Below are positions 24,202-29,266 of a stretch of DNA of 29,266 nt, piece after piece; the first letter of the stretch is position 1; every line of letters starts with the position of its first letter. Source of the DNA: Sulfurimonas sp. (lineage in GTDB: Bacteria; Campylobacterota; Campylobacteria; Campylobacterales; Sulfurimonadaceae); contig NZ_JALOAN010000029.1 of the NCBI RefSeq assembly GCF_023228785.1, positions 1 through 29,266 of the forward strand, in the 5' to 3' direction. The notes under the pieces were generated by a model. The model saw only the letters and a program-made list of their open reading frames with translations. It searched no databases and had not been told where the DNA came from. A program made the position numbers and the translations under genes.

Positions 24202-26121
24202 CTATTTATATAATTTTTTGTTGTACATATAATCTAATGTTACAATAAAAGCTAGAGCATCTTTTTCTAACTCTTTATCTTGATAAGTCGGAGTTAGATG
24301 ATTACCTTTATCTAGATATGTCTTTGGACTTTTATATAAAAAAGTGAGCGGTTTTTGACCAGGTCTTACAACCACAACTTTATCATCTACTCTTAAAGCG
24401 TAGGATGAATGAAACTGCATCAAAGAGATGTTTTGTTTTTTATCGCTAAATATAGAGTGACCCATGATAGGATATTTTAGGTCAAGACCTAATAAATCAA
24501 GTGCAGTTGCTAATACATCCGGCTGAGAAGCAATTTTATCATAAATCATAGGTTTAATCCCATCTCCTACTATGATAGCGGGAATATGAAACATATCAAC
24601 AGGGACAATATCGTCTCCATAAACCTTTACATTATGATCTGCAATTATTACAAAGATAGTATCTTTAAAATAAGGCTCTTTTTTGGCAAGTTCAAATAGA
24701 CGACCGATGGCATAATCTGCGTATTTCACAGCATTTTTAACACTATTTGGCGAAACATCTTTTATCAGTTGAATCTTTTCACGAGGGAATTCAAAAGGAG
24801 AATGGTTTGATTGTGAGAACATAACAGTCGCAAATTTTTGATTTTTAGCATGCAGTTTTTTAAACTCCTCATTTGCTTTAACTACTAGGTCTTCATCGCA
24901 AACTCCCCATGGAGCAACGAAAGTAGGATTTTCAAATTGGGATTGATCTATTATCTTATCAAAACCATTTCCAGAGTACCAGCTTCTCATGTTGTCAAAT
25001 CTACTCTCTCCTCCATATATAAACGATGTGTGATATCCAAATGGTTTAAGAGCGGATGCTATAGTAAAAAAGTCGCTTTGGGATTTATTTCTCTTTAGAA
25101 CTCCGACTCCAGGAACAGCCAAATTTCCTGCACTAACAGCTGCTAATCCTCTAACACTTCTTGTTCCGTTTGAGTATAGGTCTTTAAAAAGTATCGCTTC
25201 TTTGCTCAATCTGTTGAAGTTTGGAGTTATACCATCTTCACCTCCTACAGCATTGACAAATTGATAGCCTAAGCTCTCTTGCACAAATATAACTAGATTT
25301 TTTGGTTTATCACTTTTAAAGTGACTTTTTTCAATCCTTGAGAAAATCGATTCTTTATCCTTTGAATCAATATTTAATCTTTTTTTGACTCTCTGCAGGG
25401 CCTCTTTTATTTCCATACTTCCATATTGTTTTACTTCCCTACCTTCATGTACAAAATTACTGTAAATAGCATAACCTATACTATGAAGTGAGTTTTTAGT
25501 TATCTCATTTACCATCCTGTTTGTGGAGTACATAGCATCTGATATATTAGCCCCTCTATGCCCAAACGACGAACGCACACCGATAAATAAAAGCAACAAT
25601 ATAGGTAAAAACATAGCGACTCTTTTTAGATAGTGAGTCTCAAAAACCTTTAAAAAATCATCTTTTGCAAATTTTAAATAAAAATATATAAATGCCCCAA
25701 TCATACTAAATGCGACAAAAAGTTCTAGTTTATAATCTGCGAATATCATAGCAAAGACTTCACGCGGATATATGAGATACTCGACAAAAAGATAGTTTGG
25801 ACGCACATCGTATTGTGCCACAAATGAAAAAGTTGCATTTTCTATATATATAACAAGTGAAAATATCACTAAAAAGTAGTATTTCAAAAAAATGTTTGTT
25901 AATTTTTTAAACTTTGCAGGAGAAAAAGATAGAAGCATCAGAGGTATAACTAGTAAAATAGAAACAGTAATAGTATCCATTCTAAGTCCATAGATAAAAG
26001 TCATCCAGTAATCAACACCGCTGTTTTTAAAATTGTCAAAATAGATAATAAATAGAACTAATCTGCCAATAAAAAATATGCAAACTAATAGTAGGAAGTA
26101 TTTTAGTAGTTTTCTTAACAT
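24202..26121 (-). CDS. LtaS-like membrane phosphotransferase (sulfatase fold), copy 1
   Basis: About 639 residues: five N-terminal membrane helices (to about residue 185), then a large periplasmic sulfatase-fold domain of the LTA-synthase/MdoB family. Residues matching LtaS are E282 (VQESLG), the probable nucleophile T320 (NGTRSVRG), H440 (SNHSPFEFP) and D495-H496 (IADHN). Such enzymes move glycerol-phosphate or a similar head group from phospholipid to an envelope acceptor. The frame is open to 26214, but the ATG at 26121 has AAAGG upstream, starts just before helix 1, and puts the active-site residues at the same numbers as in copy 2. The regulator gene follows after 53 bases, so probably co-transcribed. 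Substrate unknown; lipoteichoic acid itself is not expected in this phylum. Confidence 0.82.
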   Translation of the reverse strand: MLRKLLKYFLLLVCIFFIGRLVLFIIYFDNFKNSGVDYWMTFIYGLRMDTITVSILLVIPLMLLSFSPAKFKKLTNIFLKYYFLVIFSLVIYIENATFSFVAQYDVRPNYLFVEYLIYPREVFAMIFADYKLELFVAFSMIGAFIYFYLKFAKDDFLKVFETHYLKRVAMFLPILLLLFIGVRSSFGHRGANISDAMYSTNRMVNEITKNSLHSIGYAIYSNFVHEGREVKQYGSMEIKEALQRVKKRLNIDSKDKESIFSRIEKSHFKSDKPKNLVIFVQESLGYQFVNAVGGEDGITPNFNRLSKEAILFKDLYSNGTRSVRGLAAVSAGNLAVPGVGVLKRNKSQSDFFTIASALKPFGYHTSFIYGGESRFDNMRSWYSGNGFDKIIDQSQFENPTFVAPWGVCDEDLVVKANEEFKKLHAKNQKFATVMFSQSNHSPFEFPREKIQLIKDVSPNSVKNAVKYADYAIGRLFELAKKEPYFKDTIFVIIADHNVKVYGDDIVPVDMFHIPAIIVGDGIKPMIYDKIASQPDVLATALDLLGLDLKYPIMGHSIFSDKKQNISLMQFHSSYALRVDDKVVVVRPGQKPLTFLYKSPKTYLDKGNHLTPTYQDKELEKDALAFIVTLDYMYNKKLYK

Positions 26122-26232
26122 CTCTATTTGCCTTTTATGTTTTAGAGTTTTGGAGTTAAAAAAATATAGTTTTTTAATTAAATCAATATGAATATAGAAT
26201 GAATTTTTATTCATCTATGAAATGAAGAAAAG

Positions 26233-26276
26233 TTCATATATTTTTCATATATTTTTTATATATTTTTTATTTATAT
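26233..26276. repeat. Four 11-bp tandem repeats in the divergent region
   Basis: Consecutive 11-base units: TTCATATATTT (26233-26243), the same again (26244-26254), TTTATATATTT (26255-26265) and TTTATTTATAT (26266-26276). One unit per helical turn in head-to-tail order is the layout bound by OmpR/PhoB-type regulators. They lie 36 bases before the copy 2 start and 112 bases from the copy 1 start. A palindrome TTCATCTATGAA (26210-26221) lies nearby. The rest of the 191-base gap is AT-rich leader and promoter DNA. Confidence 0.6.
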
Positions 26277-26312
26277 TCCTTAATATTTCATAATTAAATA
26301 TAAGGATATTTT

Positions 26313-28238
26313 ATGCAAGAGAGTAAGTACAAAAGATGTAGCTATATAAATTTAATTTTTTGGTTGTTTTTAGGTGTTTTTGTAATCACAAGGACAGTAC
26401 TTCTCATCAAATCTGTAGATGCACTAGACATATCATTAATAGAGATTTTGAAGATTTATCTAATAGGCGCATTTTATGATTTTGTGAGTGTTAGTTATCT
26501 AACAGTGCCGTTTGTCATTTACCTCATTTTTTTACCAAAAAGATTTTTTAATCACGCGCTTAATCGCTATATAACTTATGTTTTTACTTTTATAATTATT
26601 TTTGGGGCGGTATTTTTGGTATTTAGCGAATGGTTTTTTTGGAATGAGTTTAGTGTTAGATTCAATTTCATCGCTGTTGATTATCTCGTTTATACAAAAG
26701 AGGTAATTGGAAATATAAAAGAATCATACCCAATGGGCATTTTAATTATAATAATCTCATTCATCTCCACATTTGTTTTTTATATTATTTATAAAACACA
26801 ACATATTGAAAACTTTTTGCAAAATCAAAGCAGACTTAAAGATAGATTTAAATCATCAATCATATATCTCATAATACCTGTAATATTTTTTGTTGGAGTA
26901 ACTCAGGAGTTTGCAAAGATATCAACAAATCAATACAACAATGAACTATCTAAATCTGGACTATATTCTCTTTTTGCTGCTTTTAGAAATAATACTCTTG
27001 ATTATGATAAATTTTATATTACGGATAAAGATGAGAGTGTGATAGCAAATCTCAAGAAAGTGATAGATGCTAACAGCTCCGCTTTTTTAAATTCAAATGA
27101 TGTCACAAGAGAGATTGTAAATGCTGGTGTAGAAAAAGATTACAACATAGTTATGATTGTAGTAGAGAGTTTAAGTGGTAAATTTCTTGAATCTTTAGGA
27201 GGAAAAAAAGGATTGACACCAAACCTTGACTCTTTAGCACAGAAAAGTTTGTTTTTTACTAATTTTTATGCAACGGGTACAAGAACAGTAAGAGCAATGG
27301 AAGCTATAACTTTATCTCTGCCACCTACACCTGGTCGCTCAATAGTTAAAAGACCTGATAATCATAACATGTACTCAAGCGGATTTATACTTAAAAACAA
27401 AGGATATGATACTAAGTTCATATATGGTGGACATGGCTATTTTGATAATATGAATGAGTTTTTTTCAACGAACGGATTTAGTGTGTTAGACAGAAGTGAT
27501 TTTAGCAAAGAAGAAGATACTTTTCACACGATTTGGGGAGTTTGTGATGAGGACTTGCTAAACAAGAGTCTAAAGGAAGCTGATCTCTCTTATAAAGAGC
27601 ATAAACCTTTTATGAGTTTTATAATGACTACCTCAAACCATAGACCTTATGATTATCCAGATGGACGCATAGACATACCTTCGCATACAGGAAGAGAGGG
27701 TGCAGTTAAATATACGGATTATTCTATAGGAGAGTTTATAGGAAAAGCAAAAATTAAACCATGGTTTAAAAACACCATTTTTGTAATAGTGGCAGATCAT
27801 TGTTCATCAAGTGCAGGTAAAACAGAAGTCCCTCTTGATAAGTACCATATTCCTATGATTGTTTATGCCCCTGAGATACTTAAACCTCAAGTAATTAGCA
27901 AAATCTCAAGTCAAATAGACATTATGCCAACTCTGTTTGGCATCTTAAACTGGTCATACAAAAGCAAGTTTTACGGTAAAGATATTTTAAGTTCTTCCTT
28001 TACACAACGCGCATTAATGGGTACTTACCAAAAACTTGGGCTTTATAAAGAGAATAAACTAATTGTTTTATCACCTACAAAAAAAATCAAAAGTTATGAA
28101 GTAGTTAAGCAGGATATATATGACACGAAGTATAAAGAGATAAGTACACAAAAGAATTTAAAAATAGAGGCTATAAGTTATTATCAAGGTGCAAGTGCTC
28201 TTCATAAAAAAGGCTTAGATAGGTATGAGAGCCAATAA
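26313..28238 (+). CDS. LtaS-like membrane phosphotransferase (sulfatase fold), copy 2
   Basis: A 641-residue paralogue of the divergent gene with the same layout: five membrane helices in the first 200 residues and a periplasmic catalytic domain. Matching residues are E285 (VVESLSG), T323 (TGTRTVRAMEA), H443 (SNHRPYDYP) and D495-H496 (VADHC). The stretch KVPLDKYHIP-like (EVPLDKYHIPMIV) and the WGVCDEDL motif are shared with copy 1. The ribosome-binding site AAGGA is eight bases before the ATG. It differs from copy 1 in the loop after the nucleophile (LSLPPTPGRS), so the two may act on different acceptors or in sequence. Control by the adjacent two-component pair is inferred from the 11-bp repeats just upstream. 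Confidence 0.88.
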   Translation: MQESKYKRCSYINLIFWLFLGVFVITRTVLLIKSVDALDISLIEILKIYLIGAFYDFVSVSYLTVPFVIYLIFLPKRFFNHALNRYITYVFTFIIIFGAVFLVFSEWFFWNEFSVRFNFIAVDYLVYTKEVIGNIKESYPMGILIIIISFISTFVFYIIYKTQHIENFLQNQSRLKDRFKSSIIYLIIPVIFFVGVTQEFAKISTNQYNNELSKSGLYSLFAAFRNNTLDYDKFYITDKDESVIANLKKVIDANSSAFLNSNDVTREIVNAGVEKDYNIVMIVVESLSGKFLESLGGKKGLTPNLDSLAQKSLFFTNFYATGTRTVRAMEAITLSLPPTPGRSIVKRPDNHNMYSSGFILKNKGYDTKFIYGGHGYFDNMNEFFSTNGFSVLDRSDFSKEEDTFHTIWGVCDEDLLNKSLKEADLSYKEHKPFMSFIMTTSNHRPYDYPDGRIDIPSHTGREGAVKYTDYSIGEFIGKAKIKPWFKNTIFVIVADHCSSSAGKTEVPLDKYHIPMIVYAPEILKPQVISKISSQIDIMPTLFGILNWSYKSKFYGKDILSSSFTQRALMGTYQKLGLYKENKLIVLSPTKKIKSYEVVKQDIYDTKYKEISTQKNLKIEAISYYQGASALHKKGLDRYESQ

Positions 28239-28263
28239 GCAAATTATAGCTACTCTGCCTTGT

Positions 28264-28319
28264 CTTGTAAGATGTTTCTTTTTGAGTTTACAAGAAGTTA
28301 ATTGAGCGTTATTGCTCAA
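28264..28319 (+). other. Two inverted repeats after the LtaS-like gene
   Basis: In the 222-base gap 28239-28460 there are two stem-loops: CTTGTAA (28264-28270)/TTACAAG (28288-28294), and TTGAGC (28302-28307)/GCTCAA (28314-28319) with a six-base loop. Neither is followed by a T-run, so they are not textbook terminators, though they may end or stabilise the transcript. The rest of the gap holds two copies of ATATTGCAAT (28328-28337 and 28386-28395) and two AAATATTTTTTT tracts (28399 and 28416), the T-rich pattern of promoters in this phylum. Confidence 0.4.
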
Positions 28320-28460
28320 ACTATATCATATTGCAATGACTATGGTATGGATTTTAATCTTAGTAATATGTAAAACTGCAAAAAAATATTGCAATTTGAA
28401 ATATTTTTTTATAACAAATATTTTTTTTACTATTATTAGTTAAAAAAAGGTATAAATAGA

Positions 28461-28805
28461 ATGATTTTAGGAGAATGTCCATATTGTAGTGGTGGAAATA
28501 TAGAGGTTAGAGATAAAGAAGTAAGTGGAAAAAAAGTAAAACTTTATGCTTGTTCAAACGCTTCGTGGGTAAGTGAAGATGGAGAGCTTTATGAACTTAG
28601 TACTAATGCATCTTGTGATTTTAAAATTTGGCAAAATAGCTTAGCTAGGTATGGAAAATGGTTGTCATATAAGGAAGTAAGAGAACTTTTGCAAGAAGAT
28701 AGCATAGAGGTGGAACTTTTAAGTAAAAAGTATGCTAAAAAAGTCTATTATAAGAAGTTTATAACACTAGATCCTGAGTACGGTGTAAGCGTTATTTGGG
28801 ATTGA
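28461..28805 (+). CDS. Small zinc-ribbon protein resembling a topoisomerase I C-terminal finger
   Basis: A 114-residue protein. Putative zinc ligands are C6 and C9 (CPYC), C31 (YACSN) and C52 (CDFKIW). The pattern CPxC - YxCSN - C-F-IWQ, followed by LARYGKWLSYKEVRELLQ, matches the C-terminal repeats of bacterial topoisomerase I/III, including the G-K-LS-E--LL segment after the finger. No catalytic topoisomerase domain is present, so it is a stand-alone finger. The last 35 residues (EVELLSKKYAKKVYYKKF...) are not recognised. It appears monocistronic, with AAAGG 10 bases before the ATG. Nucleic-acid binding is a reasonable guess, not shown. Confidence 0.6.
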   Translation: MILGECPYCSGGNIEVRDKEVSGKKVKLYACSNASWVSEDGELYELSTNASCDFKIWQNSLARYGKWLSYKEVRELLQEDSIEVELLSKKYAKKVYYKKFITLDPEYGVSVIWD

Positions 28806-28893
28806 ATGACTTTTAAAGTCTCCTTTTTACGAACTTTCTACAGATGTTTTACTAACTAAGTTAGCTTTAATAATCCTTTTACATTTCTTTGGA

Positions 28894-28899
28894 TATAAT
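28894..28899 (+). promoter_or_regulatory. -10 box for the rpmJ-rpsM operon
   Basis: TATAAT at 28894-28899 after a T-rich stretch (TTTACATTTCTTTGGA). Transcription would start near 28906, leaving a leader of about 175 bases before rpmJ. It shows that the alpha-type operon has its own promoter here. Upstream, a short palindrome GACTTTTAAAGTC with following T's (28808-28827) may weakly terminate the zinc-ribbon gene. Confidence 0.65.
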
Positions 28900-28904
28900 C
28901 CCAA

Positions 28905-29081
28905 TCCGCTTTGCTGTTTTAACATAAAACAAGAGTATTTCTATCTATATATTGGTTTATAAAGATAAAAGTATTGGTAAGTAGTTATACAAGACTTACC
29001 TACATGCAGCAAAGATGTCAAACAAAACTAAGGCAATTACCAATAAAAAGGGCTTTAGTGAGATTAATATAAGGGCTTTCT
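28905..29081 (+). promoter_or_regulatory. Structured leader of rpmJ-rpsM, possible pseudoknot
   Basis: The leader has four complementary segments. A, CTTTGCTG (28909-28916), pairs with D, CAGCAAAG (29007-29014). B, TATTGGTAA (28972-28980), pairs perfectly with E, TTACCAATA (29037-29045). Because the order is A-B-D-E, both stems together make a pseudoknot. Alternatively GGTAAGT (28976-28982) pairs with C, ACTTACC (28994-29000), a hairpin nested inside A-D and incompatible with B-E. Near the gene, AAGGGCTTT occurs twice (29048-29056 and 29071-29079); the second copy is the rpmJ ribosome-binding site. Autoregulation by a ribosomal protein, such as S4 in E. coli, is inferred by analogy. Confidence 0.5.
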
Positions 29082-29195
29082 ATGAAAGTAAGAGCTTCAG
29101 TAAAGAAGATGTGTGATGATTGTAAGATTGTCAAAAGAAGAGGCATTGTAAGAGTAATCTGCAAAGTTAAAAAACATAAACAGAGACAAGGATAA
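29082..29195 (+). CDS. rpmJ: 50S ribosomal protein L36, zinc-binding form
   Basis: A 37-residue protein, MKVRASVKKMCDDCKIVKRR followed by GIVRVICKVKKHKQRQG. Zinc ligands are C11, C14, C27 and H32, the C+ form of L36. It is the smallest large-subunit protein and binds 23S rRNA domain V. The ribosome-binding site AAGGG is six bases before the ATG. In many bacteria it lies directly after infA; here it opens a separate operon about 20.8 kb away. Confidence 0.98.
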   Translation: MKVRASVKKMCDDCKIVKRRGIVRVICKVKKHKQRQG

Positions 29196-29197
29196 CC

Positions 29198-29266
29198 ATG
29201 GCTCGTATTTCTGGTGTTGATTTACCTAAAAAAAAGAGAGTAGAGTATGGTTTAACATACATCTAT
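29198..29266 (+). CDS. rpsM: 30S ribosomal protein S13, N-terminal part
   Basis: Only the first 23 codons are in the window, starting MARISGVDLPKKKRVEYGLT, which is the S13 N-terminus. S13 sits in the head of the 30S subunit and contacts the P-site tRNA and S19. The gene starts two bases after rpmJ; rpsK, rpsD, rpoA and rplQ are expected to follow outside the window. The ribosome-binding site lies in the end of rpmJ (CAAGGAT). Confidence 0.97.
   Translation, partial: MARISGVDLPKKKRVEYGLTYIY

Noticed and set aside
26122..26214. 31-codon N-terminal extension of the minus-strand LtaS-like protein
   Set aside because: No ribosome-binding site at 26214; the ATG at 26121 starts right before the first membrane helix and gives the same active-site numbering as the paralogue.
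26233..26276. Tandem repeats as a CRISPR or microsatellite
   Set aside because: Units are contiguous without spacers, only four copies, and the 11-bp period in a divergent promoter beside an OmpR-type regulator points to a binding site. Chance AT-richness cannot be fully excluded.
24202..28238. The two sulfatase-fold genes as arylsulfatases
   Set aside because: They have five N-terminal membrane helices and a Thr nucleophile motif (GTR) instead of the CxPxR formylglycine motif of sulfatases.
28808..28827. GACTTTTAAAGTC with trailing T's as a strong terminator
   Set aside because: The palindrome leaves a loop of one base, so the usable stem is only about four pairs; at best weak.
8302..29081. 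The interval as a mobile element or genomic island
   Set aside because: No integrase, transposase, tRNA target or flanking repeat was found, and the genes are mostly housekeeping or envelope functions with codon use like the rest.

Overview
The window looks like chromosome from a low-GC member of the Campylobacterota (Epsilonproteobacteria), probably Sulfurimonas or a close relative. The reasons are: a zinc-type S14 inside a tightly packed S10/spc ribosomal operon; a MagIII-type 3-methyladenine glycosylase and a Csd4/Pgp1 peptidoglycan carboxypeptidase, both families best known from Helicobacter/Campylobacter; and promoters that show a TATAAT -10 box with T-rich upstream DNA but little -35. 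The genus is inferred from overall likeness only. No mobile element, CRISPR array, tRNA or rRNA was seen.

Layout. Bases 2-8301 (+) are the end of the S10 operon and the spc operon: rplB (3' end), rpsS, rplV, rpsC, rplP, rpmC, rpsQ, rplN, rplX, rplE, rpsN, rpsH, rplF, rplR, rpsE, rplO, secY, map, infA, closed by a symmetric terminator. The genes that often follow infA directly, rpmJ and rpsM, appear only at 29082, behind their own promoter and a structured leader. About 20 kb of other genes lies between.

Inside that interval: (1) a minus-strand block with a rhodanese-like pseudoenzyme, a chorismate mutase and an Mla-type lipid transport operon (mlaE, a degenerate ABC ATPase, mlaD, lipoprotein); (2) a plus-strand pair, magIII and a YbfB-type MFS transporter, converging on an orphan trpB, with cvfB upstream of trpB; (3) a peptidoglycan-remodelling group, with an M15 carboxypeptidase and csd4/pgp1 on the plus strand meeting a Bax-like glucosaminidase; bax is the last gene of a translationally coupled minus-strand operon REC-REC-GGDEF / radical SAM / bax; (4) an envelope module of two divergent LtaS-like membrane phosphotransferases, one followed by an OmpR-type response regulator and a histidine kinase, with four 11-bp tandem repeats in the divergent region that look like a response-regulator site; (5) a small zinc-ribbon protein resembling topoisomerase I C-terminal fingers.

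Strongest leads: the LtaS/two-component module with its 11-bp repeats; an Mla operon whose ATPase gene has lost Walker A, Walker B and the signature motif yet stays open and seems to begin at an ATT codon; a possible pseudoknot leader ahead of rpmJ-rpsM; and a possible small RNA at about 9639-9744 with a CCUCCU loop.
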